Source: Antrodiella citrinella
Lineage: Eukaryota > Basidiomycota > Agaricomycetes > Polyporales > Steccherinaceae
Direction: 5' to 3'
Length of the DNA stretch: 56,114 nt
NCBI GenBank assembly: GCA_004802725.1
Contig: SGPM01000170.1
Location: forward strand, 1-56,114
Of this stretch, positions 1 through 11,400 are shown in pieces. A program made the translations under genes and the position numbers. Below the pieces are notes generated by a model, which made no database searches, was not told where the DNA came from, and was given only the letters and a program-made list of their open reading frames with translations. Position 1 is the first letter of the stretch; each line of letters opens with the position of its first letter.

Positions 1-27
1 CGCAAGCTCACCCGCCTTCCTGCCTTT

Positions 28-345
28 TTGGGTGAGATTGCGTTCGACTGGCCACGCGAGTCTAGATGGCATTTTAATATCAGTCACGTCTCCCCGGACC
101 GGCTTGACGACTTCAGCCTCGAAAAGCTGACCCGTGGGTTCGCTGCCTCCGCACCAGGATTGTGGCAGTTGCTAGAAGACCTAATGTCTGCTACTCGTCG
201 TCGGAGCCCTCGCCGTGGCAAGATTGCAGTCACACCAAGTGTCTATCTTATAAGTTATACCAGACCAGCTCCCCGACGACGAAGAGGATCTATGGAGGGA
301 AGTGGATGGACCTGTGCCTAAAACAGCAGAGGCTGCTCGTATACG
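28..345 (+). pseudogene. Fragment of a repeat-type Agaricomycete protein (5' truncated by the window)
   Basis: An open frame enters from the window edge and reads as plausible protein up to about position 220, including the stretch FSLEKLTRGFAASAPGLW. A second frame from about 255 continues acidic, protein-like sequence (LPDDEEDLWREVDGPVPK) to about 345 and then loses protein character. The switch between frames needs an intron or a frameshift, and I see no convincing splice pair. The pattern 'acidic LW.. segment after an APxLWxLL segment' reminds me of the N-terminal part of multicopy DUF6589-type proteins of mushroom genomes, but this is recall, not a search result. Because no intact ending follows, I treat it as a decayed fragment. 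The alternative is the 3' part of a real gene whose start lies outside the window. Confidence 0.35.
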
Positions 346-450
346 TGCCACGAAGAATGCCAAACGGTGTGGTCTTATGCCGAATACTCGCTCTCCTTCC
401 GCGCGAATCTCGTCCAGCGTTGGTATTTGTGTATCGTTCGATGAGGTCAT
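318..450 (-). pseudogene. Possible remnant of a RecQ-like helicase N-terminal region
   Basis: On the minus strand from 450 an ATG opens a frame containing IPTLDEIRAEGERVFGIRP. This resembles the segment just upstream of the Q/Walker A region in the multicopy RecQ-like helicases of Agaricomycetes (pattern: EIR, about seven residues, G-x-RP). The expected downstream helicase motif with GTGSGKT is absent; the frame turns into serine-rich nonsense below about 318. It overlaps the plus-strand fragment, so at most one of the two is real over 318-345. The resemblance is short and the call is weak. Confidence 0.2.
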
Positions 451-1397
451 AGTACGTTCCGTGGATCCGATTGATGGAAACTGATAGATGGATGCGGCGA
501 GGAGGGATCAGATTTTCCGTGTACGCAGGAAGAGTCGTGTCCATCTGTTGACTGAAAACGGGGGGTATGTCGACCCGAAACAGATGTATGTCATTAAAAT
601 ATTGTTTCAGCGTTTATAATTTCCGCTTGCACCTCATACATTTGAGAGTCCGAAGGATCCAAAATGCGACCCTGACTTTGTTTGTAAATGTTTTGTGCCA
701 GTCGCTGCAGGGAGGTAGTTGGGGAGAGTTGGGAAGGGGGGATCATGTGCGCGAAGCTTAGGTAATTCGCATAGATGAAACGGATTAGATCAGATTGAAT
801 ATAATCTACATAATCCGCATGTCCTCTCCCCCTTCTACCTCCCGCAGCGATGGGTAGGAGTCTGCGAGATACGTATATAAGTAGTAGTCTGTGGAGAAGC
901 ACCGCGGTCCAGAGTGCCTCGAGGCAAGATTCGAACCTTCGAACCTTCCGGATGTTTAGGAAACGATAGGCCAGCTCGAACACATATACAGTCATCTGTC
1001 TCATAACCTATACCCCCTCCGTGGAGGCAAGACGCTATGGGTTACAAGAGAGTATGGGATGAGAGGGAGGCGCTTATATGGCGCTTCAAACTCGACCTCT
1101 CTGTAAACTCCTCTTGGGACCAAATGAGCCAGAGGTATTCGCCGAAAGTATGCCATGGTGTATGTATCAAAGCACCATTATGACTCGGATCAGTTTGAAC
1201 TTTGAAAATGCGTCAACAAGTCGAAGCGATGCCGGTTGGTGTGCAACTCTAGATCTTGATTAGATTAGATCTGCTATAGATGTGGCATGACCATTGAACG
1301 TTGACGGCCTTGCGATGTGTTCTTACCACGTTCCACGACGTGATTGCCTTAAACAAACTCTTCCTCACCCTCACGACATACTTCATCTTTCTACAAC
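451..1397. other. Intergenic region upstream of SEC53
   Basis: No supported gene is visible. Several short ORFs on both strands lack domains, codon regularity and splice logic. The tandem direct copies of 'ttcgaacctt' near 930-950 look like a tRNA T-arm at first glance, but no acceptor stem or anticodon arm can be folded around them. The last 150 bases should contain the SEC53 promoter, with a C/T-rich stretch just before the ATG (about 1365-1397). Confidence 0.6.
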
Positions 1398-2490
1398 ATG
1401 CCGACTCGTACATTTGCTGATCGGCCTCTGAACCAGCTAGTGTTGTTCGATGTCGACGGTACACTAACTCTAGCGCGGCAAGTACGGGAATAATATCGGA
1501 AGCAGCTGTCTGTCTACCTGTCTCACACTTGCCCTCACAGTCAGTATCTTCCGAAATGGTAGATGTACTTCGTGCACTACGGAAGAAGGTCGTGATCGGT
1601 GTCGTCGGTGGTTCTGATCTGGTGAAGATCTCCGAGCAGCTGGCTGTGAAGGACAGCTCTAGTGCGTAACAGGATGCATTTGCGATTGGTGACCACTAAT
1701 TGAGGTTTTATCTTCAGTGATGGAAGAGTTCGACTATGCGTTTGCGGAGAACGGCCTGACTGCCTTCAAGCAAGGAAAGTCTTTGCCATCGCAGTCATTC
1801 ATCACCTTCCTGGGCGAGGAACGTTACAAGAAAATAGCCAACTACATCTTGCACTACATCGCGGATCTGGACATTCCAATCAAACGGTATGTACGTTGCC
1901 TTCGAGTACGCCAATTTTGGGGTCTCAAACGCGTGTAGAGGGACTTTCATCGAGTTCCGCAACGGGATGATCAATGTCAGTCCTATCGGAAGGAATGCGA
2001 CGTACGTGTATTCGCATCTGATTGAGACATCACGCTCATGACATACCAGAATACAAGAACGTCTTGACTTCCAAGCGTACGACAAAGTGAGGTCACCTTT
2101 ATACTGTCAAGCATAACTCAATTTATTGACACACCCACAGCAAACCGGTATTAGAGCCGCCTTCGTGAAGGTTCTCCAGGAGAAATTCTCCGACTACGGC
2201 CTCACTTTCTCTATTGGCGGCCAAATATCATTTGACGTTTTCCCGAACGGATGGGACAAGACATATTGTCTGCGCCACGTCGAGGACGAGAAGTTCGACA
2301 AGATCTACTTCTTCGGTGACAAGACGTACAAGGCGAGACAATATTTTTGCACTGAACGGAACAATAGCTAACGGATACTTCACAGGGTGGCAATGACTAC
2401 GAGCTGTACGTTGATCCTCGAACATTTGGGCACTCCGTGACCGACCCTGCGGATACCATCCGTCAACTGAAGAAGATTTTCTCTCTGTAA
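1398..2490 (+). CDS. SEC53: Phosphomannomutase (Sec53/PMM type)
   Basis: Converts mannose-6-phosphate to mannose-1-phosphate in the cytosol, feeding GDP-mannose for glycosylation, GPI anchors and cell wall. Seven exons give 256 residues, the usual size of eukaryotic PMM: 1398-1481, 1541-1661, 1718-1886, 1939-2001, 2050-2086, 2141-2332 and 2386-2490. The HAD-type catalytic motif DVDGT lies at residues 18-22, with the nucleophile Asp18 and acid/base Asp20. Other family signatures follow: [34 protein letters not shown] (substrate contacts), [11 protein letters not shown] and FFGDKT...GGNDYE (Mg-binding acidic loop). All exon phases close correctly. The last intron (2333-2385) uses a GC donor; every other intron is GT-AG. 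The start is the first ATG giving the normal N-terminus. It lies head-to-tail with BRN1, 202 bp apart. Confidence 0.97.
2333..2385 (+). other. Non-canonical GC-AG intron in SEC53
   Basis: Family conservation demands a join of ...KTYK to GGNDYE. The only boundary that achieves this removes 53 nt beginning GCGAGA and ending TTCACAG, with a branch-point-like GCTAAC about 18 nt before the acceptor. The nearby GTAC at 2325 cannot keep the frame. GC-AG introns are a known minor class of the major spliceosome. Confidence 0.85.
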
Positions 2491-2692
2491 GATAGACCCT
2501 CATACAGTGGAGCAATGTATACCATAGATATGGAATCGAGATCTTGAGACCTTGGGAGTATAGGCATAAGTAACAGTCGCACAGAGCGCTTAAACAAACT
2601 CACGAACACGTGCCTGAACGCGTCGGACGCGACGCGTTCGTTGAACCGAACCACGACCACGACCGACCGCACTCATCTCTTCCTCTCCCGCC

Positions 2693-5552
2693 ATGCCGCC
2701 CCGCACGACGCACGCTCGCGCATCGAAGCAGCCTAAAGCATCCGAGAACGGGTCCGACACCGAAGAGGACTTTGAGCCCGATACTCCAAAGCCTCTCAGC
2801 AGAACCCTATCCAAGAAGCGCCTAAGCGATGTCTACGACACAAGTTTCTCATCTGACACAGGTCGCGCCCCTTTGAAGTCGGTCAATATCAATGATGATG
2901 CTGCAGAGAAGAGGAGGAGACGGAAGAGTGCGAAGGTCATTCCGGACAACGCTGAAGCTGGCCCCTCTTCCGAGGGTGTCAATGCGGAAGATAGGGAGGA
3001 CCCGAGGGCCGTGGCACAGGCTCGACAGAAACAACAGTTGCTCGCCGTAGCTCAAGCTCCCATGCTGGACGTTCCATTAGATGTGAAGAGCCATAAATTC
3101 GAGGAGTGGATGAAGATGGCGACGGATAATGTACGTCTCATAGCCAATATCTTTGTCATTTGCTATATCTTCACCCCTATAGAAAATCAATGCTGCGAAT
3201 TCATGGAACTTTGCCCTCATTGATTATTTCCACGACATGTCTCTATTGCGAGACAAGTCAGACAACTCTATCAACTTTCAACGCGCCTCCTGTACGCTAG
3301 ACGGCTGTGTGAAGATATGGACAAGTCGCGTCGACAGTGTTGGCACTGAAACCGGAAAGCTTCTGAGCAATCTGGCAAACGAAGGACGCGGCGAGGGTGA
3401 AGATGGAGCGGATTCAGACAACCCCGACGGTCAAGATCCAAGTCAGACTCAGCGGAAACGCAAGACGCGTCGACCTGAATCAACGCTGGCCAAAGATGCG
3501 GCTCAACTGCGTAGCAAGAAACTAGACCTGGAGTTCAGTGTCGATCCACTTTTCCGGAAAACATGCGCAGACTTTGACGAGGGAGGTGCTCAGGGTTTAC
3601 TAATGAACCACTTGAGCCTTGGTGTTGGCACGGATGGCAGTCTGCGAGTGGTCTTTGATGCCGGGGACTCGATGGGAAAACCAGACGAAGACGAGGTACT
3701 CCTGGAAGAGCCTCCGGACGAGATAGACATGAGCTTCTTGAGGAGTGAGCCCCTCTTTTTGCTATCATCTAGCATCCCCTGACATGCGTTACAGAGGAAT
3801 TCTTCCCCAATCTCGATCTGCTAGAAGACAAAGCGATCTCACACTCCCTGGAAGGGTTCACGTTCTCAAAGGATGCCTTCGCCTTCGATGAGACTACCAT
3901 GTTCAGGGACAACCAATCGCGCGAGGACGGCGACGATTCTGACAATGAACTTGCGCCTTTCGAGGCAGGCCAAGACTTCCCTGAGCCCATGGACGTAGAT
4001 GGAGATGCCCCTCCGCATGTTGAAGATTTCTTCGTCGGTGACCAAGCTGCCGGCGACGATTACTATGAAGGTCCAGATGATATGGGTGGCGATGACGGCT
4101 CTGCTGTCCCTGAGGGAGGTGCTCCAGGCCACCCGGCGCCGCTTGTCCCATTCGACCCGCGACGAGGACCTAACGAAAGAGATCTTATCCTCGCCATGAC
4201 CGACGCCGATCAAGAGGGAGGTATGATGATGGACTACTTCCAACAGACCTTTGTCAAGAATTGGGCAGGTCCCGAGCATTGGAAACTCCGGAAGGTCGTC
4301 AGACGTCGTAAGCCTTACTTTTCTCTAATTTTGGGATATTTCGACTAACGATAATTAGCTGAAGCCGCGGATCCGTCGCAGCCAAAGCCTAGACGAGAGA
4401 AGAAAGAGGCCTTCAAGATTGACTTTTTGACCCCGAGTGACAAAACAGTAAAGGAAATCGCCACAGAGCTTTTCGCCCCAGTTACGCGTGGAGCTGGTAT
4501 CACGCTTCCAGGACCTTCTGCAGCAAAGACTCGCAAAGCCAAAGGCAAGAAGGGCAAGGATAAAGAGGAGAAGAGAAACAATTATACATTGCCGGATGAT
4601 ATGCACTTCTCAAGTCGACAGTTGATCACGTTGTTCCTCAAGCCGAAGTTCTCTGTGAGTCATTGGTATTGACCTCGAAATGTTCCCAAAGGCTTACATT
4701 AATCTCAGTTGAAAATGCGTGGCAGTCGTGCCCGAGTCGATGAAAACGGCGACGGGGAGGTAGATGAGAACTTCTGGGCGCAAGCCGCTGCTGACCAGGC
4801 CGCTGGGCGAGACGGAGAACCTGACGAGAGTAAGTATGATCAATTTCGCCACATTCCTCGGATCACTGACTTTCCACTCTTGCAGGCGGCGAGGGAGGTG
4901 CTATACCGTTCAACACGCAGTTCTTCCACGACGACTTCGACGATGCGCCTGGCTTTGACGATGTCTACGATGGTGATGGTGCTCCTTCTGCTATAGATTC
5001 TGGAGAGCAAGATCTCCTCGCGGCAACACAGGGCAAGACAAGACGCGTTCGTCCGGAATACGTCAACTACGCCAAACGGGCCAAGCGGGTCGATGTCAGG
5101 AAGCTCAAAGAGAACATTTGGAAAGGCCTCGACATCGTTGTCGCTGAACTGAAGGAGAATGCGGATGAAGATGTAGATATGGTGAGTTCCGATCTTATTA
5201 GCTTTTGCAAGTGAGATGCTGAACGTTATGTGTAGGATGCGGATGATCAGGAGACGACCAATCCTGAAGACGGTCGCGTATTCAATAGCGTCATTTCTGG
5301 ACTGCAGAAGTCATATCCTCGGGACAAGATGGAAGAAATCAGTACCAGTTTCTGTTTCATTTGCTTGTTACATCTTGCAAATGAGAAGGGGCTGAAGATC
5401 GAGGCGGAGGATGGCGACGACGATGAAAGTGAAGATAAGAATATTGGGAATATTTGGGACCTGAAGGTACGGTTTCCTCATCAATAGCGGGACACACATA
5501 TTGACGACACACACAGGTATACCGCGATCCAACCGCCGTGCCTTCAGCGTAG
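2693..5552 (+). CDS. BRN1: Condensin complex subunit 2 (Brn1 / CAP-H / Barren kleisin)
   Basis: Kleisin subunit that bridges the SMC2 and SMC4 heads and recruits the HEAT subunits for mitotic chromosome condensation in the nucleus. Eight exons join in frame to 830 residues, typical for the family: 2693-3130, 3183-3744, 3795-4307, 4359-4654, 4709-4829, 4886-5181, 5236-5466 and 5517-5552. The N-terminus is basic and serine-rich. Then comes the conserved block with KINAANSWNFALIDYFHD, followed by INFQRASCTLDGCVKIWTSRVDSV, the SMC2-neck-binding region. A long acidic middle includes DLEFSVDPLFRKTCADFDEGGA. The C-terminal winged-helix region contains VRPEYVNYAKRAKRVDVRKLK, and SFCFICLLHLANEKGLKI closes it. 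The last coding exon adds only 11 residues and the stop. It follows SEC53 on the same strand and converges on VMS1, with 205 bp between the stops. Confidence 0.96.
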
Positions 5553-5757
5553 TGACTCGTGTTACGACCCTTTCTTGTTTGCGTTCGTTTTCTGTTTATT
5601 GTTTCGATCTGTGGTTTCTGTTCCTCGTCTCTCGATTGCTATTGCTACAGAACGTCCAGGCTACACTATGTTGTATCTTAAAGTCTATCTATACATGATT
5701 GCATATGCGAACGATGTACAGTCACGATGAGCGGTTATAAAACATGAAGATATCGAC

Positions 5758-7944
5758 CTACTTGGCCTGCATTCGTGCTTCAGCGGCCCTAGCGCGACGC
5801 TCGCGCTCTATCCTGGCTCTCATCTCTGGAGTCAACCCCGCAACACCTTCACTGGACCCAGCAGCTCCGCCAAGCTTCCGAGGACCTGTCAAGGACGAAA
5901 ATCTCACCGAGGGGCGAGGAGGTTCGGGAGCAGGACTAGGTGAACGAGATGTCTCCTTCGACTTCTCCTTGACCTCGCGCTCCTTCAGCTTCTCCTTCAA
6001 CCCCTTGCGCCTCACTTTCTTCTTCTCATCCCTGCCATCCTCCATCTCCTTCGTCAATACACTCGGGATACGCGCACCCGTCTCCGCGTCCAACCAGTCC
6101 CACCAATCCGGATGCGCAGCCGCACAGCGCCGGAAGACGTCGCGCACAGCACGCGTCCGCGCGATATCGTACGCCGTGCGCCGCGGACCCGACGAGTCCA
6201 CGCCACGTTCCTCGTCGTCCGACTGCTCGCCACTCTGGTTTGGATCCTGCACATGGTCTTTGGAAACGTCCAGCGTAGGATCCGCCCGCGCCTCCTCGAG
6301 CAACCATCGCGTCATCTCTTCGTGTCCTGCGTGGGCGGTGACCTGCAGCAACGTACTGCCACTCCCCTCTGCCCAGTCCGGTATCCGCGTGTCGATCCCC
6401 CCGATGGAGGCTTCTTCTCGGGTCCAGAATGCTCGCGCTGCATCGACGCGTCCTTTGGACACGATATCTAGGAGGCGGGTCCATTTCTCTCGGAGGCGTT
6501 CTTCCTCCGGGGTGAGCTTCGGGGTGAGGTCTTTGGGTTTGGGGACCTCTTGTGGGGCGGGGGCGGTAGGTTTCGCTTTGGGTTTCGGGAGAGAAGCGAC
6601 GTAGGCTTCGTCCTGAGCGCGGAGGGCGTCCTCTGTCAAGTGGGAGACTTTCACTCTTACGAGCTCTTGTAAACATCGGGATAATTCTGATTGTGTCTAT
6701 GATATTGGATGGTCGTGAGTTTATGAAAAATATGGGTACGACATGTGTGACATACCGGTCGACGTGTCGGGAACGGGAAAGTGCGCAAGCGTTCGTCTCC
6801 TACAATTTCGGTCAGAATATTGCACGGTCACATCTCTTGAGTGTGACAACATACCTTTGTGAAGTACTGCGCCTTCGTAGTCATCAATGAATATCTTGCG
6901 ATTGGATACGCTGGCACGGATGAACACGCGTTCACATTCATCGATTTCTTCCGCCCATTCGGTCAAGAGATTACGGATGTCGTCGCGCAGTGCTTGTTCA
7001 CCGTAACGTCGGAGCATTGCACCAGCACTGACAGCTTTACTCTTAGCGTTATCCAGAGTAGACTGTGCTCCTCCTTGCTTCCTACGTGCTATACTTGGCA
7101 CATTAGCAATGCATTGCAAATGAATCAACAATTGTCACTTACTCGTATACCGATGGAAAGTCTTGTGCTTCAGAACTTCCACATCCGGAACAGGCTTCTT
7201 CGGTTTCCCTTTCTTCGTGGTCTCTCCCACTTCATCTCCACCAGGTCTACTGACGCGGACAATAGCACCAGCAAAGTGACCACCGGCTGTCATGAACAGG
7301 GCCCATGTACGACCATTTGGTGTACCTTGTTGCATGCTTCTGATTTCATCCAGATACAAAGACACAGGTAAACCAACAGGGAATAGTGCTTTGTATATGC
7401 CGATCTGTGTGGACGGCGGGGAATGGAACCAGGCGAGAGCGGTTTGTGGTCCGGTGGATCTCTGCTCGTCGGGCGAAGGGGACCTTCCGAGCTTACGGGT
7501 TTTGTCAACCAGATTAGCCACAGCGTCGGACTCGTCCGATTCTCCATCCGAAGTAGATTCCGAACCAGAAATCGAATCATCCAACTCTACTCTGAGGGAT
7601 CAGTATAGTTCACGGAGCAAACGAATATGGAGCTTACGATCGACGAGATTAGAGAACTGGGCCTCGGAGACAGTTTGGCTGCCGTTCAACCGCATTTTGA
7701 CATTGTATCGATGCCAGTCCGAACGGAAGTGTATGCGCTGCGAGTCTACATCGGCAAAGGTAGCTCCGAGACAGACGTTGCATGCTCGAGCACCTGTGCC
7801 CGTCTGCTGCTCGAGGGAAGACGTTTGAGCGGGTGGATCGGAGGAGGGCGGTGTAACAGGACGATTGACGATGTCTCTTGGAATCAAAGTCTGCAAGAGT
7901 TCTTGAGGAAGAGAAAAAACATGATATTGCGATAGCGGAGCCAT
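5758..7944 (-). CDS. VMS1: Vms1/ANKZF1-type peptidyl-tRNA endonuclease of ribosome quality control
   Basis: Releases stalled nascent chains from 60S subunits by cutting peptidyl-tRNA, and works with Cdc48/p97. Five exons on the minus strand (7944-7638, 7589-7143, 7088-6855, 6799-6756, 6696-5758) close to 656 residues. Order: a C2H2 zinc finger (C55, C58, H72, H78), the VLRF1 release-factor-like domain with RRKQGGAQS at about 253-261, an ankyrin pair (GSTLLQVTAHAGHEEM and a second repeat before HPDWWDW), a basic coiled segment, and a C-terminal VIM. The VIM fits R-x5-AA-x2-R and is the p97-binding helix. The catalytic glutamine equivalent to yeast Q295 is kept (Q260), while the preceding residue is Ala where yeast has Ser. 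The second exon uses a CAGAG acceptor, chosen because the upstream CAG gives a stop. It is divergent from POL3 across 479 bp. Confidence 0.95.
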
Positions 7945-8423
7945 GGGTGGAAATGGGTATCAAGAGGTGCTGTTGTGTTATGGTATACTGGGTCGGTGCT
8001 GGTGGAATATATACCAATGGTGGCGCTGCGGCTGCGACGACGCCAACAACGACGACCGATGACTCGTTCGCGATGTGTTCAACGATGAACAACTTTTGTT
8101 GACTCGTCTCGGAGTCGGAGAGGGATGACTGAGATCGCGACATCCCGATAGGCGCACGTCGGTGGCACAGAGCTTAGTAAGCAGTCTCTCTTCAGTCTCA
8201 TCCTGAACAGTGAACGCGTTCGTCGCGAGCATCCATCTCACCTCCTCATACGCGACTTTTGTGTGCGTTTTATTGTTCCAGGGTATCTTGGAATCATACT
8301 TGGGACTACTACTGTTCCCTAACACGATAATGACCGCCCTCGCAGTCAAGGAAAATGTGCCATTGGCAGCGTACGTTACTCTAGCTCTTCGCCGACGCGT
8401 CGCTAACATACATACCGCGTAGA
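7945..8423. promoter_or_regulatory. Bidirectional VMS1/POL3 promoter region with a probable POL3 5' intron
   Basis: This 479-bp stretch separates the divergent starts of VMS1 and POL3. It ends with a good GTACGT donor at 8370 and a CGCGTAG acceptor at 8422, so the POL3 transcript very probably carries a 53-nt intron just before the ATG at 8424. An upstream ATG at 8330 reads in frame across that intron. No clear TATA box is visible. The minus-strand frame from 8143 reads SRSQSSLSDSETSQQKLFIV; it has no join to VMS1 and I do not call it a gene. Confidence 0.5.
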
Positions 8424-11400
8424 ATGTCTCAAAACTCGTATAAACCCGACGAGGACTCACAACCAGCACCAAAGAGACGCAAATTAGCACCTTACCAAGC
8501 GTCACAAGCTCCTTCGCAACCGTCTTTCGCAGAGGTTCTTGCACGACTCAAAGAGGAGGCCGGGGAATCCAAAGGTGCACATCGAGGCTCCTCACCATGT
8601 TACCCACAGTTTTGAATCCTTTTTTTAGATGCTGAAGGTGGTGCTAATCTCTGGGCGCGTCCGGAGTTATCGCCCATAGACGAGGAATCAGAGTCGATTG
8701 GTACGCAGCATAGTTCTCTCGATTTACAATTGCGCTGACTATTGTGCAGTATTCCAGCAAATCGACGTGGAAGAAGCGGACCCAGGAAGCGGATCTGGTC
8801 TACGGATGTTCGGTGTAACACAGGTACGTACTACGTTCGTTCAGACGAGATATTGTGTTGCTCATGTAAGCTTGTACAGGAAGGACACAGTGTGCTGGCC
8901 AACATCACAGACTTCATGCCTTACTTCTATGTCCCCACTCCGCGTGGTTTACTGGAAGAAGATCTTCCACAGTTTGCATTCTACCTCAATGTGAGTGTCC
9001 GCTACACATATAGCGTAGCTCACTGGCCTGACTTATCGTTCAGAGTATCTCGGGTGGTGGCAGCTCTGTTCGGCACATGGAATTCGTTTCCAAGCGTAAC
9101 CTGATGAAGTATGCCGGCGAACAGTTGATTCACTTCGTCAAAATTACGGTGTCAGACCAAAGAAGTCTCCCGAGAATTCGAGATAAGTTCTTTTGTTTCC
9201 CCTCCGCTCCCCTATCATGCTTATTTGCCTTTGCTTTGATTACGCCTCTTTGAGCGAGCTGAATGTCGCTTTAAAGATCTGTTTCCTGATGATCCTGTGC
9301 AGACATTTGAGAGCAATATCGCCTTCACCTTGCGGTTCATGATCGACACCAAGGTAGGTGGGGAACGCTTGTGGAACGCTCAAACCTAATTTGTCAACTT
9401 AGGTTGTCGGTATGAACTGGATCGAGATTCCAGCAGGTAAATACAAGCTCAAGACGGGCAAGGCGAAGAAGTCGAAATGTCAGATCGAGTTGAGCGTGAG
9501 GTGAGTATCATCGTGCTTGTGCTTACACCGTCTTGTAATGACATGATCAGGTGGGACGCATTCATCTCGCATGCGCCGGAGGATAAGTGGTCCAAAATTG
9601 CGCCTCTCCGTATTCTCAGTTTCGATATTGAGTGTGCCGGTCGCAAAGGTATCTTCCCAGAGCCTCAAATCGACCCTGTAATTCAGATTGCAAACATGGT
9701 CACTACCCAAGGTAAATCAGGGTCGATTATTTGTGTTCTTCTGGCTGATCACCTCCCGCTTGTAGGAGAGAGCAAACCCTTCGTCCGAAATGTGTTCACT
9801 CTCAATTCGTGTTCCAACATTGTCGGCTCCCAGGTGCTGTCTTTTGACAGCGAGATAAAACTGCTCGACGCTTGGCAGAAGTTCGTCGTTGAGGTCGACC
9901 CGGATGTCATAATTGGCTACAACTCGTCGAACTTCGATATACCCTACCTTATGGACAGGGCTAAGACACTGAAGGTCCAGGACTTCCCTTTACTGGGCCG
10001 AATGACCGGTACGTCAAGCACATCCATCGACACGTCGCAGCGTATTCATGCCATTCTGCAGGCTTCAAGGCTGCAGTCAAAGATACCCATTTCTCGTCGA
10101 AAGCTTTTGGACAGCGTGATTCCAAGGAGACTCCTCTGGATGGTCGACTCCAGATTGATATCCTGCAATACATGCAACGAGAGCACAAGCTGCGTAGCTA
10201 CACGCTCAATTCGGTTTGTGCTCAGTTCCTAGGGGAGCAGAAGGAAGACGTGCACCATTCCGTCATCACGGAGTTGCAGAATGGTACACCGGAATCAAGA
10301 CGTCGTTTGGCTGTTTACTGTTTGAAGGTTCGTCCGTTGGCCCTCGCAAATGGAATATGACCATGACGCCCATGTCGAATGGCAGGATGCATATTTGCCG
10401 CAACGATTGATGGACAAGCTTATGTGCTTCATCAACTACACCGAGATGGCGCGTGTCACTGGCGTACCTTTCAATTACCTCCTCTCCCGTGGACAGTCCA
10501 TCAAAGTGCTATCTCAGCTATTTCGAAAAGCAAACGAGGACGGCTACGTCATTCCCGCATTGAAAGGCGAAGGTAGTTTGACACTTCATTCATACTGAGT
10601 TTTATTGCTAACCCCATCGATAGGATCCGATGAACAGTATGAAGGAGCCACCGTCATTGAGCCTATCAAGGGCTATTATGACGTGCCCATTGCCACGCTG
10701 GATTTTAGCTCGCTGTACCCCTCAATCATGATGGCGCATAACCTGTGTTATACCACACTGACGGACAAGCTCACCATAGACAGGCTTGGCCTCGTTCTTG
10801 GTGAAGATTATGTACAGACACCCAACAACGGTGCGTTCCACTTCCATGAACTGCATATTGTATGGCGGTACTGAACGTCCGGCGTTCTAGACTTTTTTGT
10901 GACGTCGAAGAAACGTAAGGGTCTGTTGCCAACTATTTTGGAGGACCTCATCGCTGCTCGTAAACGTGCCAAAAATGACTTGAAGAAAGAGACAGACCCT
11001 TTCAAACGCGCTGTACTCGATGGTCGGCAGCTGGCATTGAAGGTATATGTTAACAAACTATAATTCGTAGGCAACGCCGTCTCATACTCCTCCAGATATC
11101 CGCCAATTCGGTGTACGGCTTCACAGGAGCCACCATCGGCAAGCTTCCTTGTCTTCCCATCTCTTCTAGTACAACGTCCTACGGTCGTCAGATGATTGAG
11201 AAGACGAAGCAGGAGGTCGAAGCAGAATACTGTGTAGCGAATGGTCACTCGCACGACGCGCAGGTCATCTACGGTGACACGGATTCCGTCATGGTCAAAT
11301 TTGGACCCAATGATCTGGAAACTGTCATGACTATGGGTACGTAGTTCGAATTGACCCTCTGTTCAGAACAATAAACTCATGTTTCACACAGGAAGCCAAG

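Noticed and set aside
921..960. tRNA-like T-arm words (gattcgaacc, ttcgaacc)
   Set aside because: No acceptor stem, D-arm or anticodon arm can be formed on either strand around them.
594..1004. 136-codon minus-strand frame
   Set aside because: No domain or splice logic; amino-acid pattern looks random and no other evidence supports it.
7649..8143. Minus-strand frame starting SRSQSSLSDSETS as an upstream VMS1 exon or separate gene
   Set aside because: Its downstream half overlaps VMS1 exon 1 in another frame, and no join to VMS1 is needed since MAPLSQYHVF is a complete N-terminus.
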